Below, in pieces: positions 1 through 12,100 of a stretch of 64,000 nt of DNA. This stretch comes from Limnephilus marmoratus (taxonomy: Eukaryota; Arthropoda; Insecta; Trichoptera; Limnephilidae). The stretch's first letter is position 1; each line of letters starts with the position of its first letter. The translations under genes were made by a program, and so were the position numbers. Where the stretch lies: positions 53,807,285 through 53,871,284 of the forward strand of contig OU862910.1 of NCBI GenBank assembly GCA_917880885.1, written 5' to 3'. The notes under the pieces are model-generated. The model was not told the origin of the DNA, ran no database searches, and saw only the letters and a program-made list of their open reading frames with translations.

Positions 1-429
1 TTAAATTTACGCAGGATTTTTTAAAACTGACAATATACGCAGTATTGGGAACTGAATTACTAATTAACTCAAAACTAACATGTTAGAAAGTCATGGGTAA
101 GTTTGTAAATTAAGAAAAGGGGTCAATTTACGTTTGAAGATAATGTGTATTAGCGGAGACAATTACTAATATTACTACAATTACTCTATTTTCAAGCCAA
201 TTCCTAGAATTCAACGATATGCAAATAAAAATGCGAATGTATAAATAGACAGATATACTTGATGTAGACAACTTTGCTCGATTCGACTTGCTAATAAGTC
301 ACTTTTTACATATTTTTATACTGTTTAAATTAAAGTTATTATAATATTTAACATTCTATGCCTTAAGAGTACTTACTACCTGAATACTAGCTTTTATCAT
401 ACATACCTACATCAACTTTGTTTTATGTC
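1..429. other. No feature recognised
   Basis: AT-rich sequence without a supported gene, repeat boundary or conserved motif. Confidence 0.5.
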
Positions 430-599
430 TGGTTTTATATTCTTCTTCTTTGTGTGCCAAATCAGGTCCTCCCGACGTTGGCGATCACTCTTGAAAATGT
501 CTCTCTGTCTTGCGCTGCCCGGAATAGCTCCTCCACACTTCTAATGCCGGTCCACTCTCGTATATTTCGCAGCCAAGACATTTGTCTCCTACCAGGCCC

Positions 600-2053
600 C
601 AAGGCCGGATCTACGAAATCTAGCGCCCTGTGCAGTAGGTACCGATGGCGCCCCCCCCTACATTTTTATTTTGATTAAAAATTCGTTTACCCCAATTTTT
701 TTTTTAAATTTAATTTTTTTTTTTACACTAATTTATCAAATAAAATCAAGACATATAAAGGGTGTAACCCTATTTAAAGTTTTCGAATAAATAAGCCACG
801 ATCTATGTAATTCTTCTCCATTAGGCAGTTTCTTGTAATAATACTTAGTATTAAATTTACGCTTGTTCGTAATAGGAAAATCAAAACCTTTCTATTGTAC
901 AGGACCTTCCTGAACTAATAAACTAATGGAATTTTGAGATAACTTTGGCCAGCATCCGGGATCTTTCAATTCAAGCTCTGAAAACAGAATTAAATTTAAA
1001 CTGCTATCAGTAACGTTATTTTTATCTTCTAATAATTCGACCGGAGGAATTTGTGCGATAGATATCTGTTTAGATGTGCTCGGGACCATTGTAACGTCAT
1101 TGCGCGGGACATCATTTTTTATCGGTGCTGGAGAAATTGGAATTAAAAAATTCCCAATGGAAACGAGTTTTTTTATGTCATTATGCTCTTTAATTCTAAG
1201 TTTTACATTCTGCGAGCCTGAAAGTTTTTTTTTAATTATTGTTCTATTCATTGTAATCCACAATCCACAACCTCTAACAACCAATAGAAATGGAGTTATA
1301 AATTAAAAAATCTAATAATATAACCTCAAATTTGTACCTTGCATTTCCATTTCCCCTGTGTTCTGTGTTGAGCGAACAAACACGAACGTATCTATGGTAT
1401 CAACGGCTTACGAAAGACGCTTACACTGATTATTACTGACTGTAAAATAACAAATCTAATAGAAATTAATTATAGGTACATTTAAGGAACTTCAACTGTC
1501 AAAACAATGATGAAACTGTTAACAAGTTGCAACCTTGCAAACCGTGCGATGTTTATGCTAATGGAATTTTGAATTTACTGAAGATTTCATAAGAAAATGG
1601 TCTTTAACCACATTCTCCTAGAGACTTAAATCATGCAAAAGCACTTTGAAAGGCGCCGTCGGTTTGTTTGTTCTCTTGAATAAAAGTACGGCGCTGTGAT
1701 TGGTTAATGAATTTGGATCGCACTCATTCGTCGTAAACGACAGTAAAAGATATATGGAAAAATAGATCTTACGTTTAAACTAAATATATGGAATTTGTAA
1801 AAAAATTCTGTAACTGACTATAAATTCGTAAATCGTTGAATTTCGTTGAATTAAAACCAGATGCGTGCGCAGTCTGTATCTTTGGAAAGTGTTGCTAGAG
1901 CGTAATAATTATTTCGTACTATGAGTAATTTTTAAACGATTCAGGGAATATTATAACAAATTTTTAATACAATATTTATTTTCTCACGGCGCCCCTTCGG
2001 AGTTGGCGCCAGGTTTTTTGCACGTTTTTGAACGTATGGCAGATCCGGCGCTG
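600..2053 (-). mobile_element. Defective ZMYM1/TTF-type hAT element inside a LINE
   Basis: Short terminal inverted repeats (CAAGGCCGGATC at the left; reverse complement CAGCGCCGGATC at the right) are flanked by CAGGCCC at 593-599 and 2054-2060, a 7-8 bp target duplication. Inside, the minus strand codes for the N-terminal part of a transposase. Confidence 0.65.
740..1284 (-). pseudogene. hAT transposase N-terminal fragment (TTF zinc-finger type)
   Basis: The minus-strand frame runs to a stop near 892 and then continues in the same frame. Before the stop it shows LKDPGCWPKLSQ..LVQEGPVQ; after it, FDFPITNKRKFN and YYYKKLPNGEELHRSWLIYS. These are typical of the region before and within the TTF finger of ZMYM1-like hAT proteins. 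The catalytic and dimerisation regions are missing, so it is a deletion derivative. Confidence 0.6.
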
Positions 2054-2640
2054 CAGGCCCTCGGCGACCCTCTATCTTGCCTTTCAATATTAAATGGAGC
2101 AAGTGATACTTCTCCCCTCGAAGTATATGACCCAGATATGAAATTTTCCGGATTTTTATTAATGTAAGCAGTTTTCTATCTGCTCTAGCCCGCCAGAGAA
2201 TTTCTGTGTTGGTGATCATGTCGGTCCATGGGACCTTGAGCGTTCTCCGGTGAAGCCACATTTCAAAAGTCTCTAACCTGTTCATGGTATTTACTTTCAA
2301 GGTCCATGTTTCACATCCATACAGCAAGACCGACGCACATAACATTTTAGCATTCTCTGCCTTAGTTTTAGCTGATATTGTCATTGCAGAAGAAGGATTT
2401 CATTTTAATGAACGCAGTTCTTGCTGCTTCAATTCTGCACCTAACGTCTACATCTGGGTCAAGAGTCTCCGTGAGAATACTGCTGAGGTATCTAAATCTT
2501 TCCACTTTTTCGACATTGCAACCATTTAACCGTATCAATCTAGTCGTCCAAATGTCATCCATTTAGTTTTATTGACGTTGATTGTTAGGCCCAGTTGCTC
2601 ACCAGCATTATTAACAAGATTTTATATTAATCTAGTATAT

Positions 2641-3315
2641 TATTTAACTATTATACGACTAGATATTTATTTTGTATTTCTTTTCAATTTTATCTCATTT
2701 TTCTTCCAATAACAACTGTATCACTTTAGCGATGTTATTTGTGTGTACCTACTCGTACATTCTTATTTTGTTCTTAATAGAACTTGGATTCCCACCTTTG
2801 TGCCCACTGTAGATATACTTATAATCGCATGCATCACTTTAATGTACCTAAAAGCCATTTTATGGCGTTTAAATAAATAAATAACCTTGACGAAGACGTG
2901 TTTTAGAAAAAAGTTTTTAATTGAAAAAAAAACGTCATCGGACAGCAAAATGATATCTATATTTTTTACTCCACAAATGTTCATGTATCGCTAGTTAAAG
3001 TCTATCGCGTACCTACATTCTGATACCTGATACACCCTGTATAAGTCCATTCTCAAATCTTGAAGCCAACGGAACTATGGCATCCCCAATGACCCCAATC
3101 GGTGTAGGTGGTGGGCTGAAGGGAGTTGTTGTATCCAAAACTGCTTACGAATTACGGCTTCAGATGCACTTGTAATGGACTGCAATTGCTAAAAACGAAA
3201 CGAGACGCAATAATGTTTGCTGGAATTGGATGATACTTAATATGTGCAGGAAAAAGAAGGTATGAAAGAAAAAGGGATAACCAATAACTTACCACTTTAA
3301 CTCTGCGAAGAAGCA
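2641..3315. other. Intergenic, no supported feature
   Basis: AT-rich sequence. Short ORFs here have no recognisable motif. Confidence 0.4.
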
Positions 3316-3323
3316 CACGACAC

Positions 3324-4063
3324 TAGGGATGTCGAAAGTGAAAAAAAATATCGATGTATCGATATTTATTAAAATATCAATATCGACGTCGATATATCGA
3401 GGAAAAAATATCGATGTATCGATATATCGGTCAAATTTTCAAAAGATTTTACGTTTTTATACACAATTTGCATTATTTTAATGTACAAAAATCTCAATAA
3501 AAATGAAGGTATTTTTATCACTATTCATTTTTATTAGGTAATTAATGATTACAAAAATTACAAAAACTTAAAAGCCGTCTTCTAACTTATTTGTAAACTG
3601 AGACGCACACAAAGTTTGTATGCGTCTCAGTAACATTCTATTGACGTATTAATCTGTCAAAAAGTACTTCGTGTTTGAAACAAGGTATAGTCAATAATCA
3701 TAAACAATTGGAAACCAACACATAGGAGTGGCTTAGAAAAAAATGGCGAAAAATAGCATACATTTCTATGTATGTACCTACACATATGAGATAGTATTAG
3801 TGATCACAAATACTAATAGAAAGACAATAGATTTGTAAGCTATTAATAGTTAAAATTTCAACCGCCTGATGTCATGACCCAATACAGTTACTTTTTTCCG
3901 TTCGTTACTATATGATTTTGGATTCTAGTGACTTTAGTTACATAAATAAATAAAAATATCGATATTGGATATTAATTAATAAAATATCAATTTTCGATAT
4001 TGGATATTTTGTATAGATATATCGGATCCGGCTAAAAATATCGATACTTTTTCAACAAGCATA
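3324..4063. mobile_element. Non-autonomous hAT element with ATCGAT-rich ends
   Basis: Bounded by identical 8-bp duplications CACGACAC (3316-3323 and 4064-4071). It begins TAGGGATGTCG and has dense ATCGATA/TATCGAT subterminal repeats on both sides. No transposase remains in the ~740 bp. Confidence 0.75.
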
Positions 4064-4071
4064 CACGACAC

Positions 4072-4880
4072 AACCACAATATAGTTCGACCGCGATCCCT
4101 CGCGGTAATTTATCGCCACAACAAGACGAATGAACAAAAAACGATATTATTTACCTACTTCCAGAATGGTCAAATTTCTTCTTTTTGGTTAAAAACGAGA
4201 TTATGTACGCGAAAAATACTAACAACTTGCTTTCAAGGAAGTTCCAAATCTTCTTCTGTTTTTAAAAAACAAATGCATTCGAATTTGCACTGTTTCTGGC
4301 CATTGTTCCAAATTTCAAATGCTTTTCCAGCAAGGTGATGTTTAAGAGGCACGAACTGGATAAATGACTTTCCGGTAGGAACTAAGCGTAATATTATCAT
4401 TTCAAAACCAAAGAGAGTTATTACTTAGATTCATCCGAAGTTTCTTTACAAACAGAATACAAATAATTTTGTGAGATCCAGAAAATATTCTGACATACCT
4501 AACTTTAGTATATCTATACAATAAATTGATTTTACCGAGGGCATTATAAATTAAGAGTTTGTAATTGAAAAAATAAATTGATAGACAGTATCCAGCTGTA
4601 ATAATTTCATGCTCGTTAGAATTATCCATTTATGTATTGGCCAGGGGTACGCAACTCGCGGTAGCTTGAGTGTAATTCTTCGAAAGCATTTTGATTTTAG
4701 CTTACCACATTCGAGTTTTAGATTAACTTATTTATAACTATCTTTATTGGCTGTAGTGTTTTGCATTTAATCTATCTGAAAATTTGTTTGTTTGTGAGAA
4801 ATCCGTTTCCGTTTTCGGAAATCTGCAGCATCCGCTTTATCGTTAAGCAAACCTTACTTTGGATATAATTTTAGATTTTC
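4072..4880. other. Intergenic, no supported feature
   Basis: AT-rich, without gene or repeat boundary that I can recognise. Confidence 0.4.
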
Positions 4881-4884
4881 ACGG

Positions 4885-5106
4885 CCAAAAGTATTACGGT
4901 AATTTATTTTTGGGGTTTAATGCCGTGTTGCGCTACCTCCTTCTTTAGCCAACGTTTCGAACAGCGTTACAGTGTCCATCATCAGGGTAGATGTGTGACA
5001 CAACACACATCTGCTCTGATGATCGACTCTGTAACGCTGTCTGAAAGGTTGGCTAAAGAAAGAAGCAACACAACACGGCATAATACCCCAAAAATAAACC
5101 ACTATA
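4885..5106. repeat. Foldback (hairpin) repeat
   Basis: The two halves are near-complementary around about 4998-5000. The left arm has TTTTTGGGGTTTAATGCCGT, GCTACCTCCTTCTTTAGCCA and a TCATCAGGGTAGATGTGTG stretch. The right arm carries the reverse complements ending CGGCATAATACCCCAAAAA. There is no coding signal. A shorter relative lies at 29160-29352. Confidence 0.7.
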
Positions 5107-5668
5107 AGCCTTACTTTGACTAGATAGCTAACTTCTGCTAGATGGCTATCTTTGACTATGGTTCAGTAAATATTATTTTCCAAATATTTTCTTTCGCTTT
5201 CGCAAACTTTTTTAATCTTTTTTTTTTCTTATTGTGATACACATCTGTCTGAAGAAAGTTTTAAAAATTATTGTTATTGAGACAATTTTTGTGAGATAAA
5301 ATGTTTTTTGGATAAATTATACACATAATTCCTTATTTGAAATTTTTAAAATCCATAAAATATATGGGTAATATAGTTATGTATTTAAGTACCTACCTAC
5401 ATACGTATAAATATATGTAGGTAGGAATTCAAGTACCTGCTTTCAAATCTTATGATTTCAAAGGGAAATTTTATTTTGATGAGAGAAAATTACAAACATA
5501 CTTTTTGGGTACGAGGCCCTATACCTACTGTTCACAGAACTACTAGTTAAGTGGAACGTTTGCGCGACTCGTTTCTGCCCGTTTCGTAAAAATCTTAATT
5601 TTGGATTTGAGATCAAAATTCCCAAGCAAACTTAAAAATTATTTTTAAGAAAGAGAGGTTAAACCTTT
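5107..5668. other. Intergenic, no supported feature
   Basis: AT-rich; a short GTACCTACCTACAT/ATGTAGGTAGG inverted stretch lies near 5390-5425. Confidence 0.35.
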
Positions 5669-5931
5669 GGGGTCGTCCATTAATCACGTGATGTTTTTCA
5701 GCAACTTTTTAACCCCCCCGTGGTGATATGTGGTGACGTTTTAGACTAACCCCCCCCCCCCCCCCCCCCCCAAAAAATCACGTGTATTTTGAAATAATTT
5801 TCAGAATATTATCACGAAAAATAAATACACGTGATATCTCATTATACCCCCCCCCCCCCCCTGGTGATATTTCGTGATTTTTTTCCGAACCCCCCCCCCT
5901 TTCGAGCCTCACGTGATTAATGGACGACCCC
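5669..5931. mobile_element. Short MITE with long terminal inverted repeats and poly-C tracts
   Basis: Ends GGGGTCGTCCATTAATCACG and its reverse complement frame a 263-bp unit. Inside are homopolymer C runs (about 5751-5771, 5846-5861 and 5890-5899) and repeated GTGATAT..GTGAT motifs. No coding capacity. Confidence 0.7.
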
Positions 5932-6591
5932 TTTAGAACTTTAGAACGGAGCCCTCATAAGAACGGCGATTTTGGGTGAGGATATTTTTTAAAGAGAAGT
6001 GAAAAACATTGGCTTTTTTCAAAAGTTTACCCACCCATGGCTAACGTATGTATTATGTATGAGACATTACGAACTAAATATTATGTAGTGTTAGTAATAA
6101 ATTGTTTGAGTAAACGAACTAGTAAATTACATTATGATTTACAAAACCATAATATTATTTAATTCTTTAGTAGACAAGTTCATACATAATGTAGTAACTA
6201 AAAATTATATGTATAATTTATGTAAAATAAGCAGCAGAATGGGTAGGATGATCAATAATATTATTACAAAATGATTAGGTTTATTTTAAAAATATAAACA
6301 CCGCAATAACACTACCCAAACAATACGCATAATTTATACAGTAAAAATTAATATTCATTAATTAATTATATTATTGTTGGTTCTTGGGCTACTTCCTGGA
6401 TATTTTTTTCGGTCGCATCGAAAATCGCACAAATTTTTGAAAAAAAAATACGCTGTAAAACCCATAAAATTAATTAAATTACCACATTTTTACAGATGGA
6501 ATAATGATGTATTGATGTTCGAATATCCAAATACATTATTAAAAAGCCCATACTATCTACAGATCTTCGATTGTTTATCCATAGAATAACG

Positions 6592-8236
6592 TAGGTAGAG
6601 TCTGTCAAATAAGAGTAGAAAAAATAAAAACTGGAACTACGAAATTTGTAGGCCGGCAACACCAATTTACCTGTCAAATATTCTTTTGAAGTGCAATGAC
6701 ACGACTCCAGTTACTAATATCTACAGCCTGTATGTCTGACGAATATCTACAGCTCATATGTTGAACTAATATCTACGAACTTCAGAGTGTTGACTAATAT
6801 CTACAGAGCGTAGGTTGAACTAATATCTACAGAGCGTAGATTGGACTAATCAGCTAAATGTGTCCAATAGTCCGATATCAGGGATTTTTACATACATACT
6901 TACATAAATTAAGTTTTTTAAACTGCATACGCAATATTATGTTATTCAAATATGCTATACATAATTGCAAATCCAACCTCTGCCAGTACTGTAGATATTC
7001 GTCAACACTTTGGTTGTCATAGATATTAGTCAACAGTTTGAGCTGTAGATATTCGTCAACACTTTGATTCTCATAGATATTAGTTCGATTTTTTCAGTTT
7101 TTGGAATTCCTGTAGATATTAGTAGACGCCTCCCAATGACACTGATGATACAGAATACTGTATACACATTTAAAATTACTTTTTTTGTTCTTTAAAAAAA
7201 ATCGAAGAAGAACTGTTGTTAAGTTACCTACTTAATGACAAATTTGATTAAATTGTGCTTTACAAAGTGATTGGCTTTCATTTAAATTAGCATAAATTTG
7301 AATTTAACAGTAGTTAGAAAGGAAGAACGGTGAGTTTAGTTACACTACTTTTAGATCTGAATGAGTTAAAAATATTCAGATCCAAAATTAGAGATATGAT
7401 CTGAAGCCTGGACAACGGTAGTAAGTACTTAAGCTAATATTAAATAAATGTGAGCAGTGAACAATTTCCAAAGTGTGCTTTATATTTTATTACAAAATCG
7501 TTATTTTTCATTATGTTAACACACAATAAGGAACTCCAGTGAAAAATATTATGGCTTTAAAAAAATATGTTCATATAGACCAATGAACGCTGATTCCGAA
7601 TATATAACTTTTATTTCATAATATTAAACGCAGAGTTTTTAAAAAATTATTAAAAAGTGCATTTTTAAACCTCTCCTGAAAACACAGCGTTAAGTTGGCA
7701 TTACTGAAATGGTGAAATGTGACGTCACGCGTCACCAGTCATTGTATTGAAACTTTGATTAGTAATGCTATTTCTAGGGAGAATACTTCGAACAACGGGA
7801 TTCAAAATGGCCGCAGTAGATCAGCTGATTGCCCTATCCTATACTAATTTTTCAGGAGTAATGACGTCACACAATTCGATGGTTTTCGGGGGGTCTCGAA
7901 AAATTAAAACTTTGACAATTATTTTATCTATTAAAACTAACTCTAAAAATAAAAATAAAAATGCAGTTATTTAAGTTAGGAGGTCAGTATTCATTAAAAA
8001 AAATAAAAAAATTGGACTGGAGTTCTCTATTGCAAAGATATAATAACAGTATACCTATATGCAATTCTAATTTTGAGATCAGTGGAATGAATTTTTTTTT
8101 CACTTTTATGCCTTTTTAATATAAATGTCGGTTACACAGCTTTAGATTATAACCATGATTATATTTTTCGTATTGCCATTTTTACTACAGTGGCGCCCTC
8201 CTATCTTTTCTACTCTTATTAGACAGACTGTACCTA
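6592..8236. mobile_element. Non-autonomous DNA transposon with AGTCTGTC ends
   Basis: The left end TAGGTAGAGTCTGTCAAATA and the right end (reverse complement TAGGTACAGTCTGTCTAATA) continue with AGAGTAGAAAA on both sides. The interior holds opposed arrays of TAATATCTACAG units and no transposase. Confidence 0.6.
6705..7115. repeat. Opposed tandem arrays of a TAATATCTACAG motif
   Basis: At 6705-6850 the motif (G)ACTAATATCTACAG recurs about six times with 20-35 bp spacing. At 6985-7115 its reverse complement (CTGTAGATATTAGTC/TTCGTC) recurs about six times. This makes an arm-and-loop layout with AT-rich sequence between. Confidence 0.65.
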
Positions 8237-9136
8237 CATATTCGGTTTATGATTTATTTTTTTGTGAAGTCGGAGTTAACTTTTCGGTAGGTAAGTAACA
8301 TAACCTATGAAAAGTGGATAAGTTAGCCAAGTTTTCTAACTTTTGCGAGTATGTACATATTTGATAATTTATTAATATACGTTATCCTATGGATAAGCTG
8401 TAAATGATGGTGAAATACCCCCCCCCCCCCCCCCTCCCCCCGTATTATAGCCACTTTTTATAGGTTCGGTTAGCGAATAGTAAACTCGAAATTTATAATT
8501 ATGTACATAAATCGAAAATATACGTTATCCTGTGAATAAGCTAAGAAGAGAATGGTGAAATATCTTCTACAAATTATAAAATAAATAAAAACTTAGTCGT
8601 TAGTAAACCTTTGTCGGTTTTGTCAAATTTCAAAAACCGAAGCAGTATTGTTATTTGATGCAGGATATATTATGTTTCTTGATGTTAATTAATACCTTCA
8701 TAATTGAGAATATCTCGCTTTTATGAATGGGGTATTATCATAAGTTACATTAAATACAGGTACCACAGCTATTTACAAAACATTCAATTTGGAATTTTAT
8801 AAAAATGTATCTAAAAACAACAATTTTTTTAAGTTGGGAGTGCAAAAGTTAAAAGAATAAGTATTTATTTATTTTAACAAAAAATATTTTTGATCATGTC
8901 TGCACTCTCTGCATAAAAATCTGTTCACATTTTTTTCGTAGCCAAAAAAAATATGCAAGTGGCTCATAAAATGTTGAGATGTTTCCAATTGGTTGATTTG
9001 AACACTCAATTTGATAATTTTCGATTGCAAATTATTATTGAAAGAATTTATGTGGGTAGGTAGGTACTCGCGCGCCATTCTTGGCGGAGGGCGGTCGATT
9101 TTAGTTTTAATATGTTCAAATTTTATTTATTTTAAA
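8237..9136. other. Upstream region of the giant secreted-protein gene
   Basis: Contains a long C tract at about 8418-8441 and two similar ATACGTTATCCTRTGRATAAGC segments. Any promoter for the gene starting at 9137 should lie here, but no TATA box or initiator stands out. Confidence 0.35.
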
Positions 9137-9187
9137 ATGTTAATTTATTTATCAATATTCTACATCGGTGCTGTGCTATCGCTCAAT
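9137..9187 (+). CDS. Exon 1: signal peptide exon of the giant secreted protein
   Basis: A 17-codon exon beginning MLIYLSIFYIGAVLSLN, a compact hydrophobic signal peptide. It is followed immediately by the strong donor GTAAGT and ends in phase 0, matching exon 2, which opens in phase 0 at 10166 after TTTGTTTACAG. No in-frame ATG lies between that acceptor and the body of exon 2, so this upstream start is needed. The 5' UTR and transcription start are not identifiable. Confidence 0.7.
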
Positions 9188-12100
9188 GTAAGTTTAAATA
9201 CTTTCAAAATTAATGGTTTTTATATAACTCTCAGCAAATAAATCATTCTCAATATTATTGATACAAAATTGAATCATAAATTACATAAAACTGCTAAGTA
9301 TAATTATTGTAAATTTTTACAACATTATTTACAAGGAGACCAATTTTATTGATATAATATTATATAGGTATTGGCATACTTGGAAACATTTTCTAACTTT
9401 CAGAAAATGGTAAATTGTGAAAGAGCCGCCACATGCCGCTACAGTTTTAATAGGCATAAGAATTTGAAAATTAAAGTAGGTACTTTTAAACTTAATTACC
9501 AAAAGAAACATCGGTTTCAGTCCGGATAGACGGAAAAATATGCATTAAAAACTGGATTTTCATTCAAAGTAAAAAATTTCTAACTAACTAACCATCACGC
9601 CGTTTCTCCGCAGGGGTAGGCAGAGAGGACGGACCGCCAAACAACTCGGTCTTGACACACACTCTTTGCCTCACTCACATTCATACATCGTCTCATACAT
9701 ACTCTTCTATTATTCTGACTTTTGACATGGCCCGTCTCAAGTATGTCTTCCTCGGGGGTCTCCGACTTCTTCTACCATTCACATTTGCGTCATGTATTCT
9801 TTTTACACTACTTTCTTCGTTCATTCGCTCTACGTGCCCAAACTTTTCCATTGACGCCATTTTGACATTGCGGATTTGACATTTGCGTTGTTTTGTTTCA
9901 AACTAAAAACGCATGAATTACTTAGTTTACCTAAACTAATAACATAAGAACCTATTTTGTGTACGTAAATAAATTAAATTGTGTAGTTTCTTGTAGTAAT
10001 TGTTGAAATAAAATGTGATATCCATAATCAGTGCCTAAAAATGTGGCAGCTTATGCACAAATTAATCAGAAAACCATCATTTTGATTTATATGTATTAGC
10101 GCACCTACCTACACAACATTTGTGCAAACTCTTTTCTTATCAATTTTTGCGTATTTTGTTTACAGATTCCAAAACTTAATAACAGAGCTAATAGTTCTGA
10201 ATCTGATTCCGATGGTGAATCCTCCAGCAGAAGTGATCTATCGGTGGAATATGGAACAGTCAGTTCATCAAACAGTATTGGCAACATAGGCCAAAACCCC
10301 CTCATCAATAATGATGAATCTCACTCCTCTTCCACTGAGAGTGTCCGGGAGTCTGATGACGGAAGCATTTCTCTATTCAGCAGCGATATTTCTGGATCCT
10401 ACGCCAACTTCTCGTCTTTCTCTATTGAAGATGCATCCTCCATTTCACCAGCATCTGAAAGACCCATTGAAAGCATTGAAGATTGGTCTTTTGAGTCCCC
10501 ACACCAGTCGTCAGACATTTCAGATTTGTCTTCTTTGGAAAATGACTCTGGTAATATTGTTGAAGATGTTGCGGATGATGCGAAAGATCCAATTACTATA
10601 AGTCACACTGAAAGCCAACCCAAATCAAATGTCACCTATTCAACACTCAACTTTGAAGTCAAAATCAATCCAACCACAGAAATATTCAGCTCCAAGGTGA
10701 ATACATCTATTGACAACATTTTGAACGTTCAAGACAATAAAGCATTCCTAAAAGAGAGCATTATCTTTAAACCATTTTATACCAACATACAAAACGACAA
10801 CAAAGAGCGAATAAAGTATATAAACGTGGTTTCATCAGCAGATGAACATGAACATGATGATGATGAACATATGATTTGGAAGCCAAATGAGGTTCAGATC
10901 AATCAGAAAAACCTTTCAAAAGAACTTAGTTCATCCTCGGAGTTAACAAATGAATTATACGAATCAGAAGAACGAGAAATAGAAGTATTAAAGAATTCCC
11001 GTGAATTGGAAAACTCACATATTGCAAAGTCTAATATAAACCTTGAGGCTCAAGCAAATTTCGAAAGAAGTTCTAATCAATGTCCCACAAATGAAGAATT
11101 AATAAATAGGCTAAAGCAGTTAGACTACGAACTCCAGCAGCCGGTGTGGCACTCATATACTTTTGGCACAGGTGCCTACAACCGGGAGGAGCTCCGCATT
11201 GTGGAGGTGTTAGCGGAGAAGTCCCTGGTGTTGGAGAGGCCTGTGGTGGAGTGGGTCAGCTCCGGGGGGCATGCAGCCGGCAGGGGGCCCCATGGCCTCA
11301 CCCTGCTTACCTCAAACCCCGATGGGATGCACGTTGAACACTTGGGTAAGATGCAAAGATCATATTTAATGCTATGTAGTTATAGCCAGAAAAAAATTTG
11401 AAAAATCTACTAACCAATGGAGCGATTTTGGTCGAAAATTGGACCACTTTTATTTTTCTGTGATTGATAGCGGTCCAAAATTGGACCACGTTTTCCTACC
11501 TTTCGTAAATATTTTATGAGCCACTTGCATAAATTAAACTTTAGATTTTACAACTTTTTTATATTTTTTACAAACCCTACAAGTATGAGATAAACGGTAA
11601 AATACAGGTTAATTCATTGGCTATATAGCACTATAATAAGTTTTTATGTCTCCATGGTAAAATTCGAAGGTATAATTTTTTTAATGTTGGCGAAAAAATT
11701 TTAAAAATGATCTCCTGAGAAATCTCGAGCTATCGAGGCAAATTTATTTATTTCGCGTGGTCACTTCAGTTTCTTGAATATGGATGTGTGGTAAACTAAA
11801 GCATAACCGATACATTCATAACCACTTTTTTTTCTTAGCTTTAATGACTTTTCAAAGAGGTGTTGAGTCGTGTTGATTATGAGTTGCCATGGAACCCAAG
11901 ATACAGTATAATATAAGATTATAATATTAAGACATTATAGTAATCATGTACACTCTGACTTGGTATTTCTACATAAAAATTTTAATTATGTAGTGATAGT
12001 CCAGAATTGCTTGCATTAATAAGCTTTCGGATTCAACCATGTAATTCTAGAAGTCAGGATTTATTTCAGTGCAGAAATTCTTGTACGAACTACCATATGA

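Larger units (their letters stand above)
430..2640 (-). mobile_element. 5'-truncated RTE-like LINE, split by a hAT element
   Basis: Minus-strand reading of 2640 to 2061 gives the end of a non-LTR reverse transcriptase (NAGEQLGLTINVNKTKWM, a frameshift, then CNVEKVERFRYLSS, LLYGCETWTL, RKISYLGHILRGEKY, KGKIEGRRGP). It resumes at 592-430 with RRQMSWLRNIREWTGIRSVE and a tail rich in GAAGAA on the minus strand. Between lies the hAT at 600-2053. At least one frameshift and in-frame stops show it is dead. Confidence 0.75.

Noticed and set aside
10105..10308. Minus-strand ORF opposite exon 2 of the giant gene
   Set aside because: Overlaps a well-supported plus-strand exon and has no motif.
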